DNA from: Kazachstania africana CBS 2517
Lineage: Eukaryota; Ascomycota; Saccharomycetes; Saccharomycetales; Saccharomycetaceae
NCBI RefSeq assembly: GCF_000304475.1
Contig: NC_018944.1
Coordinates: forward strand, 310,001-374,000
Direction: 5' to 3'
DNA length: 64,000 nt
The notes under the pieces are model-generated. The model did not search any database and had not been told where the DNA came from. It saw only the letters and a program-made list of their open reading frames with translations. A program made the translations under genes and the position numbers. Every line of letters starts with the position of its first letter. Position 1 is the first letter of the stretch. Below, one piece after another: positions 16,845 through 27,913 of this stretch.

Positions 16845-19800
16845 ATGGCATTAAATTGGAGTACTATCCCATTTGAAGCTCTATATAAATCCATTGAAGA
16901 AGGCAAATTAGATGAAACTTTGTTTCAGGATTTAATCTCAGATCTACAAAATTTGAATCTCAATAGTGGTAAATTGAAAAATCCATCAAGTCGAAGTGAA
17001 TTAGAGAAAGGTGAAATAAAATTAGATGATGGTACAACCTACAAGTTTAATCAAGAATTTATCATAACGGCCATTAAATTATCCGATGAACTTAATTTAG
17101 ACGAATTAGTGGTGGCGCAATTGATACTCTCTGATCCTTCTGATACTGAATCTTCAAATATACAACATAAAGATGGCATTTCTTTAATCAATCATGGTAA
17201 AGTTCAGTACTATCTAAGAAGACAATACATTTTACAAATAGTAGCCTACATTGTAAATTGTTCCAGTAACGATGGCGAAATTTACACTAAGCTAACTGAT
17301 AAAAGTATTTTAGTATCCAATGTTCTACCGGCTTTTAAATCGATCCACATACAATTAGATGAGCTCAAACAGCTTGTAAACAAAGCTCAGATTTTGGATA
17401 ACTATGATATCCTATTCCAACAAAATATCAAATTTAAACGTGATTTTCTCTTACGAGAGTACGATATTTTAAGTCAAATATTGTATGGTTTGGTTGCCAA
17501 ACAGAGTTTAACGAAGACGGATGAAATCCTAAAAGTCTTCGATCATGTCTCAGAGATGGATTCAAATGATTTCTTCATAGTTTACTATCTTCCGGCCATT
17601 TTTCATGCTTTCGCTAATTTGGAAATGTTCTCAATTGTTGATGTGAGGTCCTTACATTCACATTTTTTGAAAGAATTAGATAATGAATCTCTATATTCAA
17701 AACCAGTAAAAGTAGCAATTATATTTGTCTTTTTAACATTTTTCATTTCATGGTGTAAAGCTGAACCTTCTACTAGAGCCAAATCGTTAGACTTCAAGAC
17801 CACGGTGGACATTCCAATGACTACTGCCGTTGAACAGGGTGCTATCGAGCAACTATTGGTTTTCGCTGCAGATACGTCATTAGTTGAAAAAGATAAAAGT
17901 ATGCAACTATTCTATGATATAAGATCTTTATTGGAGAGGCATATTCCTAGATTGATTCCAAAGCAATTACTCGATAATGAAATAGATTACACAAATTCTG
18001 CTATCAATAATTCTAGTACCAATAGAAATATGATGATCAATACCAGGATTGGAGGAGCTGCAGTTACGCCCAATGCTTCTATGGGAATTGAATCGCAAAG
18101 CCAATATCAATATCATTCAATTTCTCTGTCGGAGCAATCTATGGATTTTTTCCTATCAACTTTTCACTTTGTTTTACAAACTATAATCGCCGATTGTGCC
18201 TTCTTATTGACAAAGATAAAAGATGCAGAAGAGGATTCTTTACTTTCTGGTGAGGATTTTGATTTAGACGATATTTCAGTCAGAGCAGATTTAGAAAGAT
18301 TCTTTTTAACGATTTATTTTTTCTATGCTTCAAGACCTAATTATTCTAGCGAATTTTGGCAAGATAAAGAATCGAATGCATACGGTTTTATTGAATGGTC
18401 GGCTAAATGTAACGATAGCCTCATGAGATCTTGTTTCTATCTGATGATTTCAAGTTTGTCCTTTGGAAGTTCCAATTCCTTGAATGTTTTTCATTATTTC
18501 GGTGACAACAGTACAGTTTCTTGGAATATCATCTCGCAATGCATAAGTGATTATGCTGTAAAAATTAATAACTTAGGAGTAGCTATATTACAAAAACAGC
18601 AAATCCAAGAAAGTGAGGTAGATGCAATTACGGTGGCTTTAGAAGAAGGATTGAACGAAGAAACTATCATCTTTCTATCTTCTTTGTTAACTTTAGTTGG
18701 ATCTGTGGCATATGATGTTGAACAAGAAATCAAGGTTTCACTATGTAACACATTCTCTGGTATTTTATTCGAATTTGCAAAACTAGACACGCCTTTAATT
18801 GGTGCTGTATTCAAGACATTAAGCAATCTGGTTCCTACTTCTACACAATTGAAAAACAAGTTTTGGAACTCTTTGGATTGTCTCATTTTCAAAAGTTTCA
18901 CCCTTACGAATTCTAATGACTCGTATAGAGCTGCATTTAGTTCTATCTTAGTTAATTTCCCTGAAGTTCTCGGATTTTTACAACTCTTCAACAACCTTAT
19001 CAAAAGTGAGAATCGTGATTTTGGGACTCTATCTTTCCCCACAAGTCTTGGCCAAGGTTATAGAAAGGTTGGGATCTGGCCTTATTTCGATTACATATTG
19101 AACGAGATTTTTGTCCAATCTTTTAAATTGGAAAATCGCTCAAATAAAACAGCAGTTTTATCATCTGTTCTGCAAAGTATTGAAATGGCTATTACATCAT
19201 TCGACTATAGTGTTATTTTGAACTCAATCCCAGCTGGAGCAGATCTTGATGCATTGGTGGTAACGGAGAACTTCTTTACATACGTCCAGGAGTCGCCTGC
19301 AGTGGCCGTTTTCAATTATCTTTTCCAAGAAGAGATATATCAAGGTATTTTCAGTATCGTAGCAATTGGAATTGATCACTTGGCTACCGAATTAGAAAAC
19401 GGTAATCAACAAATGGAACTTATTCAATCATCTGTCAATATTATAAACAGAATTCTTCAATGTCAGGAGACCTATATAGAAGAACTAGTTCCAATTGTAA
19501 GAAATCATAGAAATCATTCTTCCTTCATTCCAAAAAATTTTGGATTGCACGGCTTACGTTCTTTCCATGATGCTATCCTGTTTAATGTATCAGTTGTCGC
19601 TCATTTGGCTCTTTACGTTGGCGTATCCGATTACACTTTGGCGACAGAGTCACTTAATATTTTGAAAAGGCTCTCCCTCAAGTATGACGGCGGCTCTTCT
19701 CAGTATTCTATAGATAATAAGCTGCTGACCATATTTGACTCGGTTGATGAGTCTGCTAGGATCAAAGATTCTTTTATCTCTCAAATTGAGTCATTCATTG

Positions 19801-21887
19801 ACTCAAATGAAAACTTGACGTTGAAAATCGAGATTCTGGATTTCATTAATAGAAATATTACATATGCAGACAAAAATATAAATGTTGCTCACTTACTATT
19901 AGGTTTCCATGTTTCAAACGTTATTTCAATTGGCCCAAGGTTATCAACATTTATAAACTCCGACAAATCTCTCCTCAGCTCCATAATATCAATTTTAGAA
20001 GGATCACTTGAAACTTTAGACAACAATAATATTGATTACGCTCCAATGAGATTGGCTTCCATTGCAATTGAGATAATACTAAAACTCTCTCACAATCAAT
20101 TAACATCATCAATACTATTTGAATATCTATCATCAAAAGGTCTATTTGAAAGAATAATGAACTTGGATCCTCAGATTAATAAGTTCACCCTTTGGAATGG
20201 TGTTGCATTCAATCCTGATGATGAAAGCTTTATCATGAGTGAACCTATAGGTGCCTTGCTGTCATTTTTCAGTTATAGAAATTACTTAATTCAATATTTA
20301 AGTCTATCAATCCACAAGCTCTCATTTTCTGGTACTGAAGCAGAAGTTTTATCCTATGTGCGCTATTTGATTTCTAATACAATGTACTCTGCCAGGATTT
20401 TTTCATTTTTGGATACATTAAACTTTGAAAACATTGTGGTGGATAATACCCTTTTGGATGGACTATCTATCTTCAGCAATCTTCAAATGAACTTGGATAA
20501 TGTGACTCTGAGTAGCAATTGCTCAGGAATTATATTTGAACTGGAGGAGATCAAATCCTTAATGGATTTATTTGGAAAAGCCCAGAAGCATACTTCAGCT
20601 AACACAACATCTCTCCAAATGGTAACTAATGACAAGATCAAGAGATTAAAGGATGAATCGGCTGTTGTTATCTACTGCATCACAGGTCATCTGAGTAGCA
20701 AGAAGCTAGCCGAACTTCAATTGGCGATTTTGCATTCATGGGTTCAATTAATACAGATAATTGTATCAGATGGTAAATTGTCACCACTTGAGCGCTCAGC
20801 TTTTATCCTTGAAGTTTTCAGTACAATCACGCCAAAAATGAATGATTACGTCGAGTGTAATCTCAACTTTTCAGAGGAACTAGTGTCATTATCAGTATTT
20901 TTATATGAAATCTACCAAAAAGATCGCTTAAATATAGATGATCGCAACGGAATAGACTCGAGATTGTACAATCTTTTCAAAGTTTGCATTCATGGTATAA
21001 GTTCTCCACTTTCATCCATTTCCCTGCGAGCAGATTTCTATGTTCTCGCTAATCAATATTTGGTTCGAATTCTGAAAGATGAGGCACTTTCAAAAGAGAT
21101 TCTACAGAATCTACGTATAAATAATGAGAAGGTTATTGAAATTATATCCAATGATGCTATTTTTGGTCAAGGAACCAGTAGAATCACTGCAATCTTATTA
21201 ATGGATACATTGATTCAGATTGCAAATTTGAATAATCATAATTTCATATTAGAATTGCTAATGAAAAGTGGCCAGTTATCATTATTTATTCGTTCTTTAA
21301 AGAATACTGATATTTTGCTAGATTCTGCTAATGAATGTATCAGCATTGATGATTTAATGTTTGAATTAACTGCATTCAAGGCAACAATATTCCTTTTATT
21401 CAGAATTTCGGAAACTACAGCAGGTGCACAGGCTCTCGTTCAAAATAGGTTGCTAGAGATAATTGGAGAATGCTCCTTTTTGAAGGTGGATCCTGATCTA
21501 GGTTTAAATATTACGTTCAAGCCTTCTACCTTTGATACATCAGGTCCAATGAAAGCAAATATAAGTTTGGATTCACCATTATTCTTAGATAATGGGGCTA
21601 GAACTATTTCATTGATAGATTTAATGGTTCCAATTTTTCAATTGGTTTGTGCAGTATTGGTTAGTGTAGGAAGTAAAAATAGCAACGTTATTAATAAAGT
21701 TAAGAAACTACTCCAGACGTTTAGGAAATTGATAATTGGGATTTTCAAAAGAGATGAGTTAATATCTGCGGAGATGGATGCTACCAAAACTATTAATAAA
21801 GAGAATATTCAAGATATGGTCAAGGTTGTCGTCATTCTGTGTTCTTTAACTGGTTATCAAGGTGAAGAAGGTTTTCCAGTATTTTGA
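16845..21887 (+). CDS. NUP192: Nucleoporin Nup192 (1680 aa)
   Basis: Large alpha-helical scaffold of the inner ring of the nuclear pore complex, partner of Nic96, Nup53/59 and Pom152 (known for the family). The protein is a single uninterrupted 1680-aa frame, nearly identical in length to the 1683 aa I recall for S. cerevisiae Nup192 (YJL039C). The N-terminus WSTIPFEALYKSIEEG and the long series of leucine-rich helices without membrane segments or repeats fit this family. The start is the first ATG in a favourable AT-rich context. It is followed in tandem by VPS53; in S. cerevisiae NUP192 lies on the other side of the SNX4-TAD2-KAR2-DBP4 group, so the neighbourhood is rearranged. Confidence 0.88.
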   Translation: MALNWSTIPFEALYKSIEEGKLDETLFQDLISDLQNLNLNSGKLKNPSSRSELEKGEIKLDDGTTYKFNQEFIITAIKLSDELNLDELVVAQLILSDPSDTESSNIQHKDGISLINHGKVQYYLRRQYILQIVAYIVNCSSNDGEIYTKLTDKSILVSNVLPAFKSIHIQLDELKQLVNKAQILDNYDILFQQNIKFKRDFLLREYDILSQILYGLVAKQSLTKTDEILKVFDHVSEMDSNDFFIVYYLPAIFHAFANLEMFSIVDVRSLHSHFLKELDNESLYSKPVKVAIIFVFLTFFISWCKAEPSTRAKSLDFKTTVDIPMTTAVEQGAIEQLLVFAADTSLVEKDKSMQLFYDIRSLLERHIPRLIPKQLLDNEIDYTNSAINNSSTNRNMMINTRIGGAAVTPNASMGIESQSQYQYHSISLSEQSMDFFLSTFHFVLQTIIADCAFLLTKIKDAEEDSLLSGEDFDLDDISVRADLERFFLTIYFFYASRPNYSSEFWQDKESNAYGFIEWSAKCNDSLMRSCFYLMISSLSFGSSNSLNVFHYFGDNSTVSWNIISQCISDYAVKINNLGVAILQKQQIQESEVDAITVALEEGLNEETIIFLSSLLTLVGSVAYDVEQEIKVSLCNTFSGILFEFAKLDTPLIGAVFKTLSNLVPTSTQLKNKFWNSLDCLIFKSFTLTNSNDSYRAAFSSILVNFPEVLGFLQLFNNLIKSENRDFGTLSFPTSLGQGYRKVGIWPYFDYILNEIFVQSFKLENRSNKTAVLSSVLQSIEMAITSFDYSVILNSIPAGADLDALVVTENFFTYVQESPAVAVFNYLFQEEIYQGIFSIVAIGIDHLATELENGNQQMELIQSSVNIINRILQCQETYIEELVPIVRNHRNHSSFIPKNFGLHGLRSFHDAILFNVSVVAHLALYVGVSDYTLATESLNILKRLSLKYDGGSSQYSIDNKLLTIFDSVDESARIKDSFISQIESFIDSNENLTLKIEILDFINRNITYADKNINVAHLLLGFHVSNVISIGPRLSTFINSDKSLLSSIISILEGSLETLDNNNIDYAPMRLASIAIEIILKLSHNQLTSSILFEYLSSKGLFERIMNLDPQINKFTLWNGVAFNPDDESFIMSEPIGALLSFFSYRNYLIQYLSLSIHKLSFSGTEAEVLSYVRYLISNTMYSARIFSFLDTLNFENIVVDNTLLDGLSIFSNLQMNLDNVTLSSNCSGIIFELEEIKSLMDLFGKAQKHTSANTTSLQMVTNDKIKRLKDESAVVIYCITGHLSSKKLAELQLAILHSWVQLIQIIVSDGKLSPLERSAFILEVFSTITPKMNDYVECNLNFSEELVSLSVFLYEIYQKDRLNIDDRNGIDSRLYNLFKVCIHGISSPLSSISLRADFYVLANQYLVRILKDEALSKEILQNLRINNEKVIEIISNDAIFGQGTSRITAILLMDTLIQIANLNNHNFILELLMKSGQLSLFIRSLKNTDILLDSANECISIDDLMFELTAFKATIFLLFRISETTAGAQALVQNRLLEIIGECSFLKVDPDLGLNITFKPSTFDTSGPMKANISLDSPLFLDNGARTISLIDLMVPIFQLVCAVLVSVGSKNSNVINKVKKLLQTFRKLIIGIFKRDELISAEMDATKTINKENIQDMVKVVVILCSLTGYQGEEGFPVF

Positions 21888-22559
21888 GATGCTTTCAGCT
21901 AATATAAATATTTGATAGGTCCATCAATATTGAAAGATTTGTAATTGTATAATAGACGACAATATATAAAAATTTGTGCATACTTTTTTGTTTATCCAGG
22001 GTTTCTCAAAGAATTGTTGATAAAGGTATGAAATGTAATTTTACCAATAGTATTCCAACATTTTATGAGCTGAATTACTTATACTGGCACTAAATATTAA
22101 AAATAAAATAAAATAAAAATAAAAAAAAGATTAATGCCCAATACACTTGACAAATTGATAATCCATTAACTTTAATACTCTAATATTTTGTTTTACATAG
22201 TATAGGCTTTATCTTACAAGAAAGGACCATGAATATATATTTTTATTGTCTTTTCCTCAGCTATATGAAAACTCCATCCCACGAAACTTTCAATTTTAAT
22301 TTGCTAACTTCTTTATCCCTTTAATTCTCTTATCCATGTACGATCTTATTCTATCTATTCTTATATAGTATTTTATATATTGCAATTAACTATATTAAAG
22401 TATGTCGTTCATTAATCAAAGCTGGCATATATCTACTGTTTTCCGAAAATTGAAGCATTGAAAATTTCGCTTTGATGTGAAATACCAGAAGATCACAACT
22501 TGAAGGCTGTAGTAACCATCAGTCTCAATCACTCATTGTGACCTTTTTGATGAACAATT
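21888..22559. other. Intergenic region between NUP192 and VPS53
   Basis: AT-rich DNA with A-rich tracts near 22100-22130 and no gene. A stretch at 22437-22448 resembles the core of a centromere CDEIII element but lacks a CDEI partner (see rejected items). Confidence 0.5.
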
Positions 22560-24905
22560 ATGCCCTTAGATGATGTTAATTATGATCCGTTAGAGGATAT
22601 AACTACAATTCTTTCGGACAAGGACACACTAAATACAATTGATGATCTTATATCACAAACAAGGGCATTCAAACTTCAACTTGAAAATAACATTATTGAA
22701 GTGGAGAACGAAGAGCTTTCTGACAGCGTCATAGGTGAAAACTATGCTGAAAGGTTATTTAAGGTATTTGAGGATTTTACAGCTAGTCAGAAGATGGCAT
22801 CATCCACTGAGTATACGATAACGAATTTAACACAAGGTATTGCGCATCTGGATAATGCAAAACGTAATATTACACAGTCTATGACATTATTTCAGAACCT
22901 CAAAATACTGTTTGATAGTTTTCTTGAATGCAAAAGGTTGATAAAGGATAATCTTTTTTTAGAGATGGTTTCCCCATACAAAATAATGTGCTCCTTAACT
23001 GAAAATACATTTAATTCTCATAAATCTGTTGGTGAGATTAGCAGACTATTACTAGCAATTTCTAAACTACAATCAGAAACACTGAATAAGATAAAAAATA
23101 TATACACTAAGCTTCTGAATGGAGGCGGAGCTCCAGATCCCTCACTAGCTTTACAGCTAAGAGAAGGTGCTTGTGAACTGGTTGATTCAGATTCAAATAA
23201 CAAATCACAAATTATAGACTGGGCAGTGAAAAAAATATTATACGAACTGGAAGAAATATTTCAACCAGATGACGAGGCAGGATCTCTTGAAAATTTACCT
23301 CGTCGATACGTTTTTTTCAAGAAGGTGTTAACTAACTTCAATAATACATTGGCAAGCTCTTTTCTTCCTAGTTGGAACATGCCATTAAGTTTGACCTGTA
23401 GGTTTTTTCAGATTACAAGAAAAGATTTGAAGCTTCTTTTAAATAAAGAGTTTAAAAATAAACAACCATCTATCGACTTATTCATGACAGCACTTCAAGC
23501 CACCATAGATTTCGAAAAATATATTGACGTCAGATTCTCCAATAAATGTGAAGAAGAGAAGCTAAGTATGTGTTTTGAACCATTTTTATCATTGTGGGTA
23601 TCGCATCAAGATAGAATGATGCAAGATAAAATGATGTCTTATATGAGTGAGAGTAAAATTTCTGAGAGTCCTTCAGAATCACTAGTGGCACCTTCTAGTG
23701 CCGATTTATTTAGAACGTATAGGTCATTACTCTCACAAATACTGGAACTTATTGGAGATAACAAAAATGATAAAGTATTACTATCACTGGCAACTTTTTT
23801 TGCAAAATGGTTGGATGCATATATGACTAAGATACTCAGTCCTCTAATTTTACCAGATAATATTGAAATTCAAGATAAGGAAGAAGTGATACAATATACA
23901 GTTCTGCTAGTAAATACAAGCGATTATTGCTCCACTACTATCGATCAACTGGAGGAAAAACTCTCTGAATTCACTACTGCTCCTCAGAAAATATCTGATA
24001 CGCTTTCCAGAACAAAAGATTCATATGATAATCTCCTTGCAAGGGCAAACAAATTATTGCTTCACCGAGTTATACCAATGGATCTCGCTTACGTGTGGAA
24101 GGAATTCAATAGTACTGATTGGGCCCATGTATTGGTGGAAGATTATAGCAGGTATATGATTACATTAAAAAACTTAATCTCTGTACGTACAACGGATAGG
24201 ACACCAGGTACATCTAATAAATCTGCCTTGGAATCTATAATAGTAAGATTAAATCGAGATGCGTATAAGTGGAATTTCTTTGACAAAGTCGTAGATCTTA
24301 TTATATCGAATTACGTCGATTCGATAGTCAAGTTATTGCAGCCTTTACCACCTTTCGCAACACTAAACTCCAAGAGACAATTGACTGTTAAAAAGGTAAT
24401 ATCTGTTGGAGAACAGCTTCTTTTAGATATTGAGTTACTAAAAGAAGTTTTCCACAACCTTTTAAATCACATGGCTGAGTTAACTTCCTCAATACATGAT
24501 ATGTCTGCAAAGAGAATTAAACGTCGTATGGATTCTTCTTTGGAGCTATTACTGCATTTTGCCAAAATACTGGTATTACCTTTAGATTCTCCAGAAAACT
24601 ATTATAACGCCTATTCTAGACTGACGGACAATAATTCTTATTCCCTTATCTGGGCTTTCATATTCTCTTTAAAGGGTACAGAATGGGATTTAGCATCGTG
24701 GAAAGAATACTGGTTTGCTTTTAAGGAAAAAATGGCAGAAACATCAAGTACTGAAAACGAAAACGAAGCTGATCTATTTATTTTCAAAGGAAACTCGAAA
24801 CATCTTACCAGGTTCGAGGCAAACTTGGGGAGGATACAAGAAACTGCGTGGTCCGATTTCGTCAAGACCGAACTACATATCACAGTACCCAGAAGAGTAA
24901 TTTAA
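22560..24905 (+). CDS. VPS53: GARP/EARP tethering subunit Vps53 (781 aa)
   Basis: Subunit of the Golgi-associated retrograde protein complex (Vps51-Vps54) that tethers endosome-derived vesicles at the trans-Golgi. The N-terminus starts MPLDDVNYDPLEDITTILS, typical of Vps53, followed by predicted coiled coil (about 25-150) and a long helical CATCHR-type body. A segment VFFKKVLTNFNNTLASSFLPSW near 250-275 fits the family. No membrane segments. At 781 aa it is a little shorter than the roughly 820 aa of S. cerevisiae Vps53 (YJL029C); the C-terminus lacks some residues. The start at 22560 is the first ATG. Confidence 0.87.
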   Translation: MPLDDVNYDPLEDITTILSDKDTLNTIDDLISQTRAFKLQLENNIIEVENEELSDSVIGENYAERLFKVFEDFTASQKMASSTEYTITNLTQGIAHLDNAKRNITQSMTLFQNLKILFDSFLECKRLIKDNLFLEMVSPYKIMCSLTENTFNSHKSVGEISRLLLAISKLQSETLNKIKNIYTKLLNGGGAPDPSLALQLREGACELVDSDSNNKSQIIDWAVKKILYELEEIFQPDDEAGSLENLPRRYVFFKKVLTNFNNTLASSFLPSWNMPLSLTCRFFQITRKDLKLLLNKEFKNKQPSIDLFMTALQATIDFEKYIDVRFSNKCEEEKLSMCFEPFLSLWVSHQDRMMQDKMMSYMSESKISESPSESLVAPSSADLFRTYRSLLSQILELIGDNKNDKVLLSLATFFAKWLDAYMTKILSPLILPDNIEIQDKEEVIQYTVLLVNTSDYCSTTIDQLEEKLSEFTTAPQKISDTLSRTKDSYDNLLARANKLLLHRVIPMDLAYVWKEFNSTDWAHVLVEDYSRYMITLKNLISVRTTDRTPGTSNKSALESIIVRLNRDAYKWNFFDKVVDLIISNYVDSIVKLLQPLPPFATLNSKRQLTVKKVISVGEQLLLDIELLKEVFHNLLNHMAELTSSIHDMSAKRIKRRMDSSLELLLHFAKILVLPLDSPENYYNAYSRLTDNNSYSLIWAFIFSLKGTEWDLASWKEYWFAFKEKMAETSSTENENEADLFIFKGNSKHLTRFEANLGRIQETAWSDFVKTELHITVPRRVI

Positions 24906-25122
24906 GTAATACGTATGTAACAATATATATATCTATATCTATCTATCTATATATATATATCAATGTAAACTGAGTATAGAGAGTTCTGCATTTGTTGACA
25001 AATTTTCATATCTATCAAATTCGGTGATACATTATCTTTATATATGGACTTTTCTATTTAGCCAAATAATATACCATGCATTACGTCAAATCAAAACACA
25101 GCGTGTAATTCTTGCTGTTGCC

Positions 25123-27405
25123 TCAGCCTTGAATTAACTTTGCCGTTAAAGATTCTAAATCTTCCAGAGTTTGAGGTTCCTCAAGTTCGACAACATTGTT
25201 GTCGACCTTCTCGTCATCACTGCCTTCTGAAGCGGATTCATACCTTGCTCTTTTCCTTACGGGACGTTGATTTTCATTTTCTTCCATATCATCACTTAAT
25301 TCACCAGTACCTAGATAAGCCACGGCTTCCTCATCACTCACATCTTCATCATAGGCAGCTTCCATTTCTCTTCTCATGGCTTCAAGTCTTTTTCTCTTCT
25401 TCTCCTGCTTCTTCTCTTTTGCAACCAGTTTATCATCTGTGTCAACTCTTGTCATGATTTCAGATTCCTTGTTCAAAAATTTCTCCTTTTGAGCTTCAGC
25501 ACTTCCCATTTTATGGAATTCTTCTTCCCCTTCTAGTTCATATACAGGATGCGAGTTACCTTCATCATCAAAAAGAATTTTAGTTGCATTTCCCTTTGAG
25601 GATAAAGAGGCCTTTTTAGAAAGTGCTTTCTTTTGACCTCTTCTCGAAGTTGGAAGAGTCAGCTCTGGTAATTCCTCTTCAACTAAGGCATGGTTTTTAC
25701 GTTTAATAGTTATAAAATCATCTTCCGCATCTTCAAGTTCTCCCTTTGTTACGTTTAGATAATGTTCACTTAAAACTGTTTGGTTCTTACGTTCAAACAT
25801 TTTGTCATATTTAGTTCTCACTGGTTTGGATTTTTCTTCTAGGTCGCCATCATTGTTAGCCTTTGATAGCGATAACAAGCTTCTAGATGTATTCTTGATA
25901 GTCTTTGCACGTTCTATAGCTTTCATGCCCTTGATCTTGATTTTTGGTGCACCGGGTAGTCCTAGAGATCTTGCAAAATCCTCTGTTGGTAATTCCTCAA
26001 AATGGAAAACTTCCTTGTCTTTCTGGATGTAAATTGATCTTACATAAGAAATAAAAGCCTTCTGAGCTAAATACTTTAGTTCAGGGTCCTTAAATAGCAA
26101 TGATTGTAATTGAGGCTTTATTGATTTCTTTTTCGACTGCTTGATTGTTAATTTTTCTGGTTCAATGTTTCTTGACTTTAGTCTGTTCAGAAAACCTTCC
26201 TGTTCTTGTGGCGTCAACATTATGAGAGATTTACCTTTCTTACCATAACGTCCGGTTCTACCAACTCTGTGAATGTAAGTGTCTACGTCTTCGGGGCAAT
26301 CGACTTGTATGACCCAGTTAACAGCAGGAAAATCAATACCTCTTGCAACAACATCCGTCGCGAATAGACAAACATGTTGTGCACGATTAAATTTATCCAA
26401 CGTCTCTGTTCTTGCTTTCTGCTTTTGTCTACCGTGTAAATGCATCAAGGAAATACCTGGTTGCATCTTTCTAAAAGTTTCATAAACAAAGTGAACTTGT
26501 TTTGAACTTGAAAGAAATACAATCAACTTTGCTTTAAGATGAGTCTTGATAAAACTGAAAAGAATATCCAATTTGTCAGGCAGAGCCACAATAATATGGG
26601 ATTGTTGTAAAGTTTCTGGAGTAGCTGAACTATTTGCTTGATTATCATCTGCCATTTCCAAGGTTCCAACACTCTTGTAGTCGGTAAGAGATAGTCTTGC
26701 CAAATCGGCAAGCGAATTTGACTGGGTTGCTGAGAATAATAAGGTCTGTCTAGATGCTGGTAAATTACTAACAATTGCATCAAGAGTCTTTTTAAACCCC
26801 ATGTCCAGGCATCTATCTGCTTCATCTAGAACAAGCATTTGTAAGTTTGATGTACTTAATCCAACAGCTTGATCCAGATGTTGAAGAACTCTACCTGGTG
26901 TACCTATTAGAATGTTAATCTTGGATATTCTTTCTGATTCGAACTTCACATCTTTACCGCCGATAACTAAACCCGCAGAGAATGAAGTATGTCTCCCTAT
27001 TTTGATTAAAACTTCGTAAATTTGCATGGCAAGCTCTCTGGTGGGGGATATGATTAATGCTCCTAAACCATCAAAAGCTGTCCATTTTTCTCTGTAAAGC
27101 TTTTCCAAAACAGGTATTAGAAATGCAAGTGTCTTACCAGAACCTGTTCTAGCTGCACCTAGAACGTCATGGCCCTTTAGTGATACTGGTATGGAATCTC
27201 TTTGAATGCCGGTTAATTGGATAAATGCGGATTCGTTTAAACCCTTTAATGTTTGCGCACTAATAGGCAAATCTTTAAAAAACTTTGCTTTAGATAAGCT
27301 TGGATCGTACTCCTCGACCTTGGCGATTAAGTTTTCGATGTGCTCATTTTCCTTTAAACGTAGATTTTTACGTTGACTGGTATTTAATTTGCCCTTCTTT
27401 GCCAT
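25123..27405 (-). CDS. DBP4: DEAD-box RNA helicase Dbp4/Hca4 (760 aa)
   Basis: Nucleolar RNA helicase for 18S rRNA processing and release of the U14 snoRNA. Motifs in order: Q-motif with GIQ at 66-68, motif [11 protein letters not shown] (83-92), Ia PTRELA (121-126), TPGR (169-172), II DEAD (194-197), III SAT (225-227), [10 protein letters not shown] (379-386). A lysine-rich C-terminal extension ([16 protein letters not shown], about 665-680) and acidic tail follow, as in Dbp4. The length is near the 770 aa of S. cerevisiae Hca4 (YJL033W). KAR2 lies directly upstream on the same strand, as in S. cerevisiae. The promoter carries PAC and RRPE-type boxes of the ribosome-biogenesis regulon. Confidence 0.92.
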   Translation of the reverse strand: MAKKGKLNTSQRKNLRLKENEHIENLIAKVEEYDPSLSKAKFFKDLPISAQTLKGLNESAFIQLTGIQRDSIPVSLKGHDVLGAARTGSGKTLAFLIPVLEKLYREKWTAFDGLGALIISPTRELAMQIYEVLIKIGRHTSFSAGLVIGGKDVKFESERISKINILIGTPGRVLQHLDQAVGLSTSNLQMLVLDEADRCLDMGFKKTLDAIVSNLPASRQTLLFSATQSNSLADLARLSLTDYKSVGTLEMADDNQANSSATPETLQQSHIIVALPDKLDILFSFIKTHLKAKLIVFLSSSKQVHFVYETFRKMQPGISLMHLHGRQKQKARTETLDKFNRAQHVCLFATDVVARGIDFPAVNWVIQVDCPEDVDTYIHRVGRTGRYGKKGKSLIMLTPQEQEGFLNRLKSRNIEPEKLTIKQSKKKSIKPQLQSLLFKDPELKYLAQKAFISYVRSIYIQKDKEVFHFEELPTEDFARSLGLPGAPKIKIKGMKAIERAKTIKNTSRSLLSLSKANNDGDLEEKSKPVRTKYDKMFERKNQTVLSEHYLNVTKGELEDAEDDFITIKRKNHALVEEELPELTLPTSRRGQKKALSKKASLSSKGNATKILFDDEGNSHPVYELEGEEEFHKMGSAEAQKEKFLNKESEIMTRVDTDDKLVAKEKKQEKKRKRLEAMRREMEAAYDEDVSDEEAVAYLGTGELSDDMEENENQRPVRKRARYESASEGSDDEKVDNNVVELEEPQTLEDLESLTAKLIQG

Positions 27406-27913
27406 ATTAAACCCGAGTATAAACGTATATGTTACTGTAATAAACTTGTTTAAGTATTAAAAGATGTATGCGATGAGCCAAGCTTATATTCAGCCTATGT
27501 TACATTTTAGCGATGAGCTCTCCTGAAAATTTTCAAATTTGTTTACTCCGTATACGATGATTGATGGAGAGAACTCTGACAGAGAAAAAATTCTTACACC
27601 GACCGAATCGAATAAAAAACTACATATGTTACCTGTCAGAAAACAGTAGATTTCATCATATAAATAATTAGTTTTAGTACATAATACGCCTTTAAAATGA
27701 TAGAAATAATATGTCGTTCTACATATTTGAGTAAGCAAAACAGAATATCGATCCAACTCTGAATAGTAGCTCTTAGCGTGTTCATCACCAGCCACTTACA
27801 TGTGCACAGGTTTAGATACTTTCTATTATTGAAAAACACACTTCAACTTTTTTCTTGTGCTTCTTGCTAGCATACTTTCCCGATTTCATTATTTGATATC
27901 TTTTATTTTACAA
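27406..27913. other. Intergenic region between KAR2 and DBP4
   Basis: It holds the DBP4 promoter elements listed separately and the KAR2 3' end. Short frames on the minus strand (to 27839) show no protein features. Confidence 0.55.
27470..27534. promoter_or_regulatory. Two PAC boxes and an RRPE-like site before DBP4
   Basis: GCGATGAGC at 27470-27478 and GCGATGAGCT at 27510-27519 match the PAC element; TGAAAATTTTC at 27524-27534 resembles RRPE. They lie 65-129 bp upstream of the DBP4 start, the usual position and combination for yeast ribosome-biogenesis genes (bound by Dot6/Tod6 and Stb3). Confidence 0.75.

Noticed and set aside
22437..22448. TGTTTTCCGAAA resembles the core of centromere element CDEIII, with AT-rich DNA upstream
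   Set aside because: No CDEI (RTCACRTG) is present 80-170 bp away, the outer CDEIII bases do not match, and none of the S. cerevisiae blocks here is expected to be next to a centromere.
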